Shown here piece by piece: positions 55,081 through 63,312 of a DNA stretch of 64,000 nt (within the stretch, counting starts at the first letter, position 1; the number at the start of each line of letters is the position of its first letter). The stretch comes from Dorea phocaeensis (lineage in GTDB: Bacteria; Bacillota; Clostridia; Lachnospirales; Lachnospiraceae), in assembly GCF_900240315.1 (NCBI RefSeq), contig NZ_OEPZ01000001.1, forward strand, positions 434,001 through 498,000, read 5' to 3'. The notes below the pieces were generated by a model, which was given only the letters and a program-made list of their open reading frames with translations, made no database searches and was not told the DNA's origin. A program made the position numbers and the translations under genes.

Positions 55081-56265
55081 TTAATTCCCCTGCTTTTTTA
55101 TGAAATCTTCATAAAGCGGAGACATACTTCTTAGACGGGTCACAATCTCTTTCAGGCTCTCTACCACATAATCAATCTCTTCTTTTGTAATCTCTTCATT
55201 CAGAGTCAGGCGCAAAGAACCATGTGCAATCTCATGCGGAAGCCCGATTGCCAGAAGGACATGGGATGGGTCTAACGATCCTGATGTACAGGCAGATCCG
55301 CTTGATCCACAAATCCCTTTCATGTCCAGCATAATCAGAAGAGACTCTCCTTCAATAAATCGGAAACTAAAGTTCGCATTATTCGGAAGCCGATCGGTAC
55401 GATGTCCATTCAGCTTACAGTAAGGAATCTCCGCCAGCACGCGCTCAATCAGATAATCCCGAAGCTGCGTCTCCTTCTTTGCTCTGTCTTCCATCGTATC
55501 TGCCGCCCGTTTTACTGCTGTTCCAAGGCCGATGATTCCCGGCACATTTTCCGTTCCCGCACGTCTTTTTCTTTCCTGTGATCCGCCATGCACAAAGGAA
55601 CGAATCTTCACACCTTTGCGAATATACAAAAATCCGATTCCTTTTGGACCATTCAATTTGTGTCCGCTTGCACTTAACATATCAATATGACATTCATCCA
55701 CATTGATCGGTACCTGTCCAAATGCCTGAACCGCATCGGTATGGAATAGAATCCCATGCTCATGTGCAATCTCGCCGATTTCTTTAATCGGCTCAATGGT
55801 TCCTATTTCATTATTAGCATACATAACAGAAATCAAAATGGTAGTTGGACGAATCGCTGCTTTTAAGTCCTCTAGCTTCACCTTTCCCTCTTCATCTACA
55901 TCCAAATAAGTAACTTCAAACCCTCTTTTTTCCAGATATTCTCCTGTATGAAGAATCGCATGATGTTCAATTTTGGTTGTAATAATGTGGTTTCCTTTAT
56001 CCTGATAAGCTTCTGCTGTTGCTTTCAGCGCCCAGTTGTCAGATTCCGAGCCGCCCGCCGTAAAATAAATCTCATTGGCATTTGCGCCCAGTACTTCTGC
56101 AATCCGCTCACGCTGACAGGTAATGTCCTCTTTATTAGATGCTGCAAAACTATATACACTGGATGGATTTCCAAATTTTTCTGTAAAGTATGGAAGCATT
56201 GCCTCCACCACTTCCGGCGCCGTCTTTGTGGTTGCCGCATTATCTAAATAAATCAGTCTGTCCAT
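55081..56265 (-). CDS. nifS: Cysteine desulfurase, NifS/IscS type
   Basis: PLP enzyme that mobilises sulfur from cysteine as a persulfide. The 394 residues begin YLDNAATTKTAPEVVEAM; PLP-site blocks include FTAGGSESDN, HTDAVQAFGQVPIN and the Schiff-base Lys in LSASGHKLNGPKGIGFLYIRKG (about 205). The catalytic Cys is in CGSSGSACTSGSLDPSHVL (about 327-330). It sits directly after the Rrf2 regulator and before the NifU scaffold. Confidence 0.96.
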   Translation of the reverse strand: MDRLIYLDNAATTKTAPEVVEAMLPYFTEKFGNPSSVYSFAASNKEDITCQRERIAEVLGANANEIYFTAGGSESDNWALKATAEAYQDKGNHIITTKIEHHAILHTGEYLEKRGFEVTYLDVDEEGKVKLEDLKAAIRPTTILISVMYANNEIGTIEPIKEIGEIAHEHGILFHTDAVQAFGQVPINVDECHIDMLSASGHKLNGPKGIGFLYIRKGVKIRSFVHGGSQERKRRAGTENVPGIIGLGTAVKRAADTMEDRAKKETQLRDYLIERVLAEIPYCKLNGHRTDRLPNNANFSFRFIEGESLLIMLDMKGICGSSGSACTSGSLDPSHVLLAIGLPHEIAHGSLRLTLNEEITKEEIDYVVESLKEIVTRLRSMSPLYEDFIKKQGN

Positions 56266-56331
56266 ATTCTTTCCTCCTGTTTTTTCTCAAATCTTTTGAT
56301 CTTTTCTTCTCTATTTCCATACATCGCCATT

Positions 56332-56790
56332 TTAACTGTTGCAGCGGTGCTCTCCCTCTTCTCCTGACGGATTTACTTCTAGACTCTTCTGAACCAGTTC
56401 ATCCAGCATAATCTCATTTACCGTCTGGTTAATGCTGTCATTAATCTTCTGCCACACATATTTGGTAACGCAGCTTCCCGCTGACCCACACCCTTCTTCC
56501 GAATAGAAAGCTGCACATTTTACCGGTTCCAGGCTTCCTTCCAGCGCCCGCAGTACATCTCCAACAGAGATCTCCGCTCTTGGCTTTGCCAGCACGTAGC
56601 CCCCGGATGCACCCCGGATACTTTTGACTAAGCCCGCCTTCTTAAGAAGGGCTACCAACTGTTCCAGATATCTTTCTGATATATCCTGACGCAACGCAAT
56701 ACTTCCAATGGAAACCGGTTCTTTATCTGCATATCTGGCAAGATCAATCATTGCCCGAAGTCCGTATCTTCCCTTTGTCGAAAGCTTCAA
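56332..56790 (-). CDS. iscR: Rrf2-family regulator, IscR-like
   Basis: A 152-residue Rrf2 winged-helix regulator. MKLSTKGRYGLRAMIDLA begins the wHTH, the recognition helix lies in ISERYLEQLVALLKKAGLVKSIRGASGGYVLAKP, and three cysteines in CAAFYSEEGCGSAGSC (about 92-107) match the [2Fe-2S] ligands of IscR. It most likely senses Fe-S status and controls its own operon. The start is TTG (56788-56790) with AAGGTG before it. It is the first gene of the cluster, with a strong promoter upstream; a possible half-site ATACTAGGGATT lies in its leader. Confidence 0.9.
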   Translation of the reverse strand: MKLSTKGRYGLRAMIDLARYADKEPVSIGSIALRQDISERYLEQLVALLKKAGLVKSIRGASGGYVLAKPRAEISVGDVLRALEGSLEPVKCAAFYSEEGCGSAGSCVTKYVWQKINDSINQTVNEIMLDELVQKSLEVNPSGEEGEHRCNS

Positions 56791-56843
56791 ATTCTCACCT
56801 TCTTTTTAATCCCTAGTATTTTACTTGGATATCTTTCTTCTGT

Positions 56844-56872
56844 AGAATACCATCGCATTTTGGTTCTGTCAA
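56844..56872 (-). promoter_or_regulatory. Promoter of iscR-nifS-nifU-mnmA
   Basis: TTGACA (56867-56872), 17 bases, TATTCT (56844-56849) on the minus strand, 53 bases before the TTG start of iscR. Confidence 0.8.
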
Positions 56873-56932
56873 GCGCTTCCCCGGAATATCTTATAACAAT
56901 ATCACTATTTCTGCGTTTTTAAGGAGTCTTTC

Positions 56933-58258
56933 ATGTCAAGAAAGCATTTGCTCTTAAAAGGAACCTTTATTTTAACTGCAACCGGATTTATCACACGGTT
57001 TATGGGCTTTTTCTATCGCATCTTTTTAAGCCACACATTCGGGGAGGAAGGAGTCGGTCTGTACCAGCTGATTTTCCCGGTCTATGCCCTGGGGTATTCT
57101 CTAACCTGTGCCGGCATCGAACTGGCATTATCCCGCCTCGTTGCCAGAGAACTGACGAAAGGGAATGAAAAAAACGCCAGACAGCTTTTGATTACCAGCC
57201 TATTTCTGACGGTATCTTTTTCCCTTATCATCACCTTTTTCCTGCAGCAGTCTTCATCCTTTCTTGCTAAAAACGTTCTTTGTGACCTTCGCTGCACCCG
57301 ATTTCTACTTATTTTGTCCTATGTCTTTCCTTTTGCCGCCGTTCACAGCTGTATCTGCGGTTACTACTTTGGAAGAAAACAGACAAAAATTCCCGCTCTG
57401 TCTCAACTTCTAGAACAGGGCATCCGAATTCTGTCCGTATTTCTTCTGTATCAGTATTTGACAAAACATAGTATCTCCTTCGATATCTCGATTGCAGTAA
57501 CCGGACTAATTACCGGAGAGGCATTTTCATCCTTATTCTGCCTATATGCCGTCAGAAACCACCACCTATTTGGTCCATTTGCACCGCCTGCACCTTCCAC
57601 ATTTTTCAATCATACCAAGGAACTGCTTTGTCTGTCTGCACCTTTAACTGCCAGCCGCATCCTATTGAATATCCTGCAGAGCATCGAGGCAGTCTCCATT
57701 CCGGTTCGTCTGCAAATTTATGGCATGACGGTAAAGGAATCCCTAAGCATTTACGGTGTATTAACCGGAATGGCACTCCCTTGCATCTTGTTTCCCTCTG
57801 CCATCACCAACTCCGTCTCCACTATGCTGCTCCCAACGGTTGCAGAGATCCAAGCATCCAAACACCGGATGGGGCTGAAAAATCTGGTAAAGAAAGTGAC
57901 TTACTCCTGCATTTTTCTTGGCAGTATCTGCTGCGTTTTCTTTATTACTTTTGGCAGATGGTTCGGAAAAACTTTATTTCACAGTCCGCTGGCCGGAAAT
58001 TTTATCTTTCTGCTGTCATTCATGTGCCCCTTTCTTTATCCCAACAATACACTCCTTAGTGTAATCAATGGAATCGGAAAAACTACGCTTTCTTTTTTCA
58101 TCAATACCTTAAGCCTGGGAATCCGAATCTTTAGTGTATGGATCCTGATCCCACATTTTGGCATACTGGGATATCTGTATGGGCTGTTGGCAAGCCAGAT
58201 TTGCATCTTTCTACTCTGCATTTTCTTTTTGTCAAATTTTTTAAAAAGTCAAAATTGA
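56933..58258 (+). CDS. SpoVB/MurJ-like polysaccharide flippase (MOP superfamily)
   Basis: A 441-residue membrane protein with about 12-14 helices of the oligosaccharidyl-lipid flippase superfamily. It starts LLLKGTFILTATGFITRFMGFFYRIFLSHTFGEEGVGLYQL, the typical SpoVB opening, and has AHSCICGYYFGRKQTKIPALSQLLEQGIRI. It is shorter than the 510-550-residue SpoVB family norm, lacking the last helices. SpoVB-type proteins act in spore cortex peptidoglycan synthesis or as Amj/MurJ-type lipid II flippases. It is read divergently from iscR, with an AAGGAG site, and ends at a terminator shared with the opposing spoIIM gene. Confidence 0.85.
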   Translation: MSRKHLLLKGTFILTATGFITRFMGFFYRIFLSHTFGEEGVGLYQLIFPVYALGYSLTCAGIELALSRLVARELTKGNEKNARQLLITSLFLTVSFSLIITFFLQQSSSFLAKNVLCDLRCTRFLLILSYVFPFAAVHSCICGYYFGRKQTKIPALSQLLEQGIRILSVFLLYQYLTKHSISFDISIAVTGLITGEAFSSLFCLYAVRNHHLFGPFAPPAPSTFFNHTKELLCLSAPLTASRILLNILQSIEAVSIPVRLQIYGMTVKESLSIYGVLTGMALPCILFPSAITNSVSTMLLPTVAEIQASKHRMGLKNLVKKVTYSCIFLGSICCVFFITFGRWFGKTLFHSPLAGNFIFLLSFMCPFLYPNNTLLSVINGIGKTTLSFFINTLSLGIRIFSVWILIPHFGILGYLYGLLASQICIFLLCIFFLSNFLKSQN

Positions 58259-58281
58259 TGTTGAAAAAGTCTTATCCCAAA

Positions 58282-58330
58282 AAGAGCCGGAGTGTCCAAA
58301 TTATTCTCCCAACACTCCGGCTCTTTCTTT
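58282..58330. terminator. Bidirectional terminator between the flippase and spoIIM
   Basis: A perfect 14-bp stem, AAGAGCCGGAGTGT with its complement (58282-58295, 58312-58325), lies between convergent genes, with TTTCTTT following on the plus strand. It overlaps the last bases before the spoIIM stop on the other strand. Confidence 0.8.
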
Positions 58331-58937
58331 ACAATGTTTTTAAAAATCCCTGCATCAGAATCGGATTCACATAAGCTTCCAGCACTAATCCAATAGCTAG
58401 AAATAATATGGTACTAACCGTTTTTTGTGCGTTCCAGCGCATAACCGGGTAGGTATAAAAGTACCAGATGAGAATCAGATATCCCGCAATATAGAAAATC
58501 ATATGCGGCGTCATCCCAATCAAACACAAGATCAACCCTTGAATTCCCATCTGCAGTACCGATGCTGTCATGATCATTCCACAGGAAAAACCTGTCCATA
58601 GTAAGAACGCAGAAACAACTACTCTTCGGAACCTGGTATACCCAAGCATAGCCAGCAAAACAACCGGCAGAATCCGAATTCTCCCCAAATACCAAAGATA
58701 ATCCGACATATCAATCTCTACCATTCCATATTGTTGCAGGAAAAAATCATTGAAAATCCCAATATTTCCAATATAGTCTCGCGTCATAAGATTCGCATAA
58801 ACAATGCCCACTGCAAATCCAAGCATGCCAAACGCTGCCAGCATCCTTTGATTCCTTTGTATCTTCACATCCATCCCTCCTGTCTCTTTTCGTTCGCTAA
58901 AACTCCATTTCAAAATGTCATGCAAAAGATACTTCAT
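58329..58937 (-). CDS. spoIIM: Stage II sporulation protein M family protein
   Basis: A five-helix membrane protein of the SpoIIM family, the scaffold that positions SpoIIP and SpoIID during engulfment. The 202-residue frame shows MLGFAVGIVYANLM, then an extracellular segment, VVLLAMLGYTRFRRVV, FSCGMIMTASVLQMGIQGLILCLIGMTPHMIFYIAGYLILI and a final helix. The true start may be internal: GGAGGG lies just before a Met (residue 22) and a GTG (residue 24), giving about 180 residues. Its place after a NUDIX gene mirrors Bacillus nudF-spoIIM, and spoIIP is present in this window. Confidence 0.88.
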   Translation of the reverse strand: MKYLLHDILKWSFSERKETGGMDVKIQRNQRMLAAFGMLGFAVGIVYANLMTRDYIGNIGIFNDFFLQQYGMVEIDMSDYLWYLGRIRILPVVLLAMLGYTRFRRVVVSAFLLWTGFSCGMIMTASVLQMGIQGLILCLIGMTPHMIFYIAGYLILIWYFYTYPVMRWNAQKTVSTILFLAIGLVLEAYVNPILMQGFLKTL

Positions 58938-59005
58938 TATATGCCATTCCTGGTTTTTATTATGCTTTTATAACGCTTCCTCTTTTATTTTCTCTTCAAA
59001 CTCTA

Positions 59006-59548
59006 TTACTTCCGCAGATATTTAGACTCATATGCCAAAAGCGCTGCAACCGTTTTAGAATCCTGGATAGTTCCATCAAAAATCTTTTCTTTCAATTCTT
59101 CCAATGTGTAGGCTTTCACATCCACATACTCATCTTCATCCAAATTTTGTCTGGACGGAATCAAATCCTTGGCAACATAGACTTCAATCCGCTCATCACA
59201 AAAAGCAACGGTTGTGCGAAGTGTAAGGATCCACTCCAGATTTTCACTGCGGTAGCCCGTCTCCTCCTCCAGCTCCCGTGATGCACATACCAGACCGGAT
59301 TCATTCGGATCATCCAGCTTTCCGGCCGGAATTTCCAATGTATCTCTTTCCAATGCATTCCGGTACTGCGTTACCATCAGAATTCTTCCATCTTCCATAA
59401 TCGGCACTACTGCCGCTGCACCATCGTGATGGATAAAATCCCATTCTGCAGTATTCCCATTCTCAAATTGCATATGATCTTTGTAAATCTTTAAGATCGT
59501 TCCTTCATACATTAATTCTCTTTTCACTCTTTTGATCTCTTCACTCAT
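59006..59548 (-). CDS. NUDIX hydrolase, ADP-ribose pyrophosphatase-like
   Basis: A 180-residue NUDIX protein from the ATG at 59548 (MSEEIKRVKRELMYEGTILKIYKD; AAGGAGAG upstream). The NUDIX box is GKLDDPNESGLVCASRELEEETGY (about 80-103); it has one extra residue between the first Gly and Glu compared with the plain GX5EX7REUXEEXGU pattern. The N-terminal VKRELMYEGTILKIYKDHMQFENG strand pair and PAGKLD are typical of the NudF group that splits ADP-ribose into AMP and ribose 5-phosphate. It precedes spoIIM as in Bacillus and has its own weak promoter (TTGACT-16-TATTTA) past the rny terminator. Confidence 0.9.
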   Translation of the reverse strand: MSEEIKRVKRELMYEGTILKIYKDHMQFENGNTAEWDFIHHDGAAAVVPIMEDGRILMVTQYRNALERDTLEIPAGKLDDPNESGLVCASRELEEETGYRSENLEWILTLRTTVAFCDERIEVYVAKDLIPSRQNLDEDEYVDVKAYTLEELKEKIFDGTIQDSKTVAALLAYESKYLRK

Positions 59549-59636
59549 ACTTCTCTCTCCTTTTTTCTCCCACACTTTCGTATCCAGGTAAATAAATATA
59601 CTGACTTCTAAAACAGTCAAATTTATAGTCAAAAAT

Positions 59637-59671
59637 TGAAAAACAGGACCGGCTTTGGAACCGGTCCTGTT
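59637..59671 (-). terminator. Terminator of rny
   Basis: AACAGGACCGG and its complement (59642-59652, 59661-59671) are followed on the minus strand by TTTTT and further T-rich sequence, 14 bases after the rny stop. Confidence 0.85.
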
Positions 59672-59684
59672 ATACATTTATCTT

Positions 59685-61238
59685 CTACTTGGCATAATCT
59701 GTAACCCTTGATTCGCGGATTACATTAACTTTAATCTGTCCAGGATATTCTAGCTCATACTCAATCTGCTTCGCAATATCTCTAGCCATCAATACCATGT
59801 CTGCATCAGATACTTGTTCTGGAACTACCATAACTCGAATCTCTCTACCTGCTTGAATTGCAAAAGATTTATCAACTCCCTTAAACTGGTTGGTGATATC
59901 TTCTAATTGTTTTAACCTGTTTGTGTATGTTTCTAATGTCTCTCTTCTCGCTCCCGGTCTTGCCGCGGAAATAGTATCAGCCGCCTGCACAATACATGCA
60001 ATCAGAGTTTCTGGTTCTACATCTCCATGATGTGACTCTACCGCATTGATAACTGTTGCAGATTCTTTGTACTTTCTGCAAAGATCTACACCAATCTGAA
60101 TGTGTGAGCCTTCCACATCATGATCGATTGATTTACCAATATCATGCAGAAGTCCTGCGCGCTTTGCCACTCTGACGTCCAGTCCAATTTCTCCAGCCAG
60201 TAATCCAGACAACTGGGCCACTTCCATAGAATGCTTTAATGCATTCTGTCCATAACTGGTTCTGAACTTCATACGTCCAAGAAGTTTGATCAATTCCGGA
60301 TGAATACCGTGTACACCGACTTCCAGTGCCACAGTCTCTCCTTCTTCCCGGATCATTGTCTCTACTTCTTTCTGCGCCTTCTCAACCATCTCCTCAATAC
60401 GAGCCGGATGGATTCGACCATCCACGATCAATTTTTCCAGCGCAATTCGTGCAACTTCACGTCTTATCGGATCAAAACCTGACAGCACAACTGCTTCCGG
60501 TGTATCATCAATAATCAATTCCACACCCGTCAGTGTCTCAAGAGTTCTGATATTTCTTCCCTCTCGTCCGATAATTCTTCCTTTCATTTCATCACTTGGG
60601 AGCTGTACAACAGAAATTGTAGTCTCCGCAACATGATCTGCAGCACATCTCTGGATTGCAGTAACGACATATTCTTTTGCCTTTTTATCTGCCTCTTCCT
60701 TTGCCTGCGCTTCCATCTCTTTGATCATCTTCGCAGTATCATGTTTCACATCATCTTCAACAGTTTTTAACAAATATTCTTTTGCTTGTTCGGAGGTAAG
60801 TCCTGAGATTCTTTCTAGTTCCTGTACACGCTGCTTACTCAGCTCTTCCACTTTCGCTTCCCGCTGTCTAAGCTGTTCTTCTTTTGCCGTAAATCCTGCT
60901 TCCCGCTTCTCGATAGCATCTGCTTTCTTATCCAAAGCCTCTTCCTTGGAAAGGACACGCTTCTCATAGCGCTGTAATTCCGCTCTGCGTTCCTTGGTTT
61001 CTTTCTCAAGCTCATTCTTGTTCTTGATCGATTCTTCCTTAATTTCCAAGAGAGACTCCTTCTTCTTTGCCTCTGCCGTCTTCACTGCATCATCAATAAT
61101 TTCTCTTGCCTTTGTCTCTGCATTTCCAATCTTAGAATCTGCATTCTTCTTCAGATTTGAAACAGTGACAAAATGGCTGATGACTGCCGCTACAACGATC
61201 AACACAATTGCTACAGCAATTATAATTCCATTCGGCAC
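59685..61238 (-). CDS. rny: Ribonuclease Y
   Basis: Membrane-anchored endoribonuclease that initiates mRNA decay in Firmicutes. Of the 517 residues, one N-terminal helix (about 4-25, [20 protein letters not shown]) is followed by a long charged coiled coil (about 30-190) and a KH domain with [42 protein letters not shown] (about 215-260). The HD domain has [19 protein letters not shown] (about 350-370). The start is GTG (61236-61238); its Shine-Dalgarno is part of a small perfect hairpin. It has a consensus promoter and a terminator, so it is monocistronic. Confidence 0.97.
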   Translation of the reverse strand: MPNGIIIAVAIVLIVVAAVISHFVTVSNLKKNADSKIGNAETKAREIIDDAVKTAEAKKKESLLEIKEESIKNKNELEKETKERRAELQRYEKRVLSKEEALDKKADAIEKREAGFTAKEEQLRQREAKVEELSKQRVQELERISGLTSEQAKEYLLKTVEDDVKHDTAKMIKEMEAQAKEEADKKAKEYVVTAIQRCAADHVAETTISVVQLPSDEMKGRIIGREGRNIRTLETLTGVELIIDDTPEAVVLSGFDPIRREVARIALEKLIVDGRIHPARIEEMVEKAQKEVETMIREEGETVALEVGVHGIHPELIKLLGRMKFRTSYGQNALKHSMEVAQLSGLLAGEIGLDVRVAKRAGLLHDIGKSIDHDVEGSHIQIGVDLCRKYKESATVINAVESHHGDVEPETLIACIVQAADTISAARPGARRETLETYTNRLKQLEDITNQFKGVDKSFAIQAGREIRVMVVPEQVSDADMVLMARDIAKQIEYELEYPGQIKVNVIRESRVTDYAK

Positions 61239-61251
61239 AGGAGCACCTCCT
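61239..61251 (-). promoter_or_regulatory. Self-complementary ribosome binding site of rny
   Basis: The minus strand reads AGGAGGTGCTCCT, five paired bases on each side of GTG, ending directly before the rny start codon. The hairpin would bury the Shine-Dalgarno. Confidence 0.5.
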
Positions 61252-61285
61252 TATTTAATTTTCATTGTACAAATACAACACTTAA

Positions 61286-61314
61286 ATTTTATACTGTTTT
61301 CACAATTCTGTCAA
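61286..61314 (-). promoter_or_regulatory. Promoter of rny
   Basis: TTGACA (61309-61314), 17 bases, TAAAAT (61286-61291) on the minus strand, about 48 bases before the rny start. Confidence 0.8.
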
Positions 61315-61362
61315 GCATTCACCTCAGAAACTTGTATCAGTTGACCTACTCAGACGATACAA

Positions 61363-61971
61363 CTACCATTCGTCCAACCGCATTGCGCTTCGGACCTCCT
61401 CATAAGAGAATCCTTTCCGCACCAGATATGCCATGACCTTATGCTTCTCTTCATAATCTGCTTTTTCCGCATCATAACCTTTTTTCCGAAGGAGAGTGCG
61501 AATCGCCTCTTTGGAATCCTCGTATTGATATTCTTCTTCCATCGCTTTTTCAATCCATTCTCGTGAAATTCCTTTCTGGCACAATGAAGCATAAATCTCT
61601 TTTCGGCTTTTTCTCTCTTTGCGGCTATTAATAAAACTCCTTGCATACTCCAGATCGTTGATATATCCAAAAGATTTCACATAAGCAACCGCTTCGCTTA
61701 CAATCTCTTCCGAATAGCCATCTCTTAAGAGCTTTGTCCGAAGCTGCGCTTCTGTTCGCCCCATATCAGTCAAAAGATGCATGGCACGAAGCTTCACTCT
61801 CTTTAATACAATCTCGCACCGAATGATCTGATATGTCTCCTCCCCCAGTTCCATCTCCGGTTTCAGCTGATAACGCGAAATCTCTCCTTTATAGAGTGGA
61901 AATACCGGCTCCCCATCAAGATACACCTGACATTTTGTCTTATTTATCGGTTCGATCCCGGTAATAACCAT
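61363..61971 (-). CDS. recX: Regulatory protein RecX
   Basis: RecX modulates RecA filaments. The 202-residue product has the family's tandem three-helix repeats: LKRVKLRAMHLLTDMGRTEAQLRTKLLRDGYSEEIVSEAVAYVKSFGYINDLEYARSFI, then KGISREWIEKAMEE and the C-terminal VMAYLVRKGFSYEEVRSAM. It lies 2 bases after recA, so it shares the SOS-controlled promoter, the usual arrangement. Confidence 0.93.
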   Translation of the reverse strand: MVITGIEPINKTKCQVYLDGEPVFPLYKGEISRYQLKPEMELGEETYQIIRCEIVLKRVKLRAMHLLTDMGRTEAQLRTKLLRDGYSEEIVSEAVAYVKSFGYINDLEYARSFINSRKERKSRKEIYASLCQKGISREWIEKAMEEEYQYEDSKEAIRTLLRKKGYDAEKADYEEKHKVMAYLVRKGFSYEEVRSAMRLDEW

Positions 61972-61973
61972 TC

Positions 61974-63005
61974 TTACTCTTCTCCGATCTCTCCGTCTTC
62001 CTGTGCCTCTGTGCCAATATGATAGTGAGCACGGATTTTCTCTTCCAGTTCCTCCATCACTTCCGGATGTTCTGAAAGATACTTTTTGGCATTCTCTCTT
62101 CCCTGTCCGATCTTCTCGCCATTATATGCAAACCAGGATCCACTTTTACTTACCAGATTAAGTCCTACTGCCAGATCCAGAATATCTCCTTCTTTAGAAA
62201 TTCCTTTTCCAAACATAATATCAAATTCCGCTTCCTTAAACGGAGGCGCGATCTTATTCTTTACCACCTTCACACGGGTTCTGTTACCCACCATCTCACC
62301 GCTCTGCTTTAATGTCTCAATTCTCCTTACGTCCATACGAACAGATGCATAGAACTTAAGGGCACGTCCTCCCGTGGTCGTCTCCGGATTTCCAAACATC
62401 ACGCCTACCTTCTCTCTAAGCTGATTGATGAAAATCACCACACAATTAGACTTGCTGATCACAGGTGTCAATTTCCTGAGCGCCTGAGACATCAATCTTG
62501 CCTGCAATCCCACATGGCTGTCTCCCATATCTCCTTCAATCTCCTGCTTTGGAACCAGTGCTGCTACAGAGTCTACAACAATAATATCAAGTGCCCCTGA
62601 ACGTACCATCGTTTCTGTAATCTCAAGCGCCTGGTCTCCGCTGTCCGGCTGAGAGATATAAAGTTCATCAATATCGACTCCTATATTCTTCGCATAAGTT
62701 GGATCAAGCGCATGCTCCGCATCAATAAACCCTGCGATTCCGCCTCTCTTCTGAACTTCTGCTATCATATGCAACGCAACCGTCGTCTTACCACTGGATT
62801 CAGGTCCATAAACCTCAACAATACGTCCTCTTGGCACACCTCCAAGCCCAAGCGCCAGATCAAGACTTAAAGATCCGGTCGGAATCGTCTCCACCGCTAC
62901 CTGAGCTCCCGGATCTCCAAGCTTCATAACCGTTCCTTTCCCAAAATCCTTCTCCAGCTTTGCAATCGCCGCATCCAATGCTTTTTTCTTATCTTCATTT
63001 GCCAT
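61974..63005 (-). CDS. recA: Recombinase RecA
   Basis: RecA forms filaments on single-stranded DNA for homologous recombination and triggers LexA self-cleavage. From the ATG at 63005 ([31 protein letters not shown] upstream) it is 343 residues long. Walker A is GPESSGKTT (about 66-74), the catalytic Glu is in [11 protein letters not shown] (about 96), Walker B is [22 protein letters not shown], and L2 includes [22 protein letters not shown] consensus SOS box lies in its leader. A longer in-frame start would cross this box and is rejected. Confidence 0.99.
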   Translation of the reverse strand: MANEDKKKALDAAIAKLEKDFGKGTVMKLGDPGAQVAVETIPTGSLSLDLALGLGGVPRGRIVEVYGPESSGKTTVALHMIAEVQKRGGIAGFIDAEHALDPTYAKNIGVDIDELYISQPDSGDQALEITETMVRSGALDIIVVDSVAALVPKQEIEGDMGDSHVGLQARLMSQALRKLTPVISKSNCVVIFINQLREKVGVMFGNPETTTGGRALKFYASVRMDVRRIETLKQSGEMVGNRTRVKVVKNKIAPPFKEAEFDIMFGKGISKEGDILDLAVGLNLVSKSGSWFAYNGEKIGQGRENAKKYLSEHPEVMEELEEKIRAHYHIGTEAQEDGEIGEE

Positions 63006-63027
63006 AATAAATTCTCCTTTTATCCAA

Positions 63028-63083
63028 CGAACAAGTGTTCGTTTTGTAGTTAATATAGTAGTATACTTATTCCAAATTGTCAA
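63028..63083 (-). promoter_or_regulatory. recA promoter with LexA (SOS) box
   Basis: The minus strand has TTGACA (63078-63083), 17 bases, TACTAT (63055-63060). About 14 bases further is CGAACACTTGTTCG (63028-63041), a perfect match to the Gram-positive LexA consensus CGAACRNRYGTTYG. Placed after the start site, LexA would block promoter clearance. Confidence 0.9.
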
Positions 63084-63214
63084 TATGTATTTCCCAAAAT
63101 AAGGAACAAACTTTACGATCTGTAAACTTACGATAGAAACAGAAATATAAGAGCTCTCTTAGATATTTATTACGTTAGCACAGAACCTATTTTACGTCAA
63201 TGCTATTTTCCGAG

Positions 63215-63264
63215 AAAAAAATCACCCGCCCCTCAAGGCAACAACCTCTTGGGAGTTGGGTGAT
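63215..63264 (-). terminator. Terminator of the aspartate aminotransferase gene
   Basis: ATCACCC / GGGTGAT outer arms (63221-63227, 63258-63264) with inner CCCAAG/CTTGagGGG pairing, followed by a run of T on the minus strand (63215-63220). The 307-base gap between recA and this gene holds this terminator and the recA promoter region. Confidence 0.85.
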
Positions 63265-63312
63265 CTCATTTTTATGCCGCAGTTCTTCTGCAACACAGAC
63301 ATATTTTCCGAT

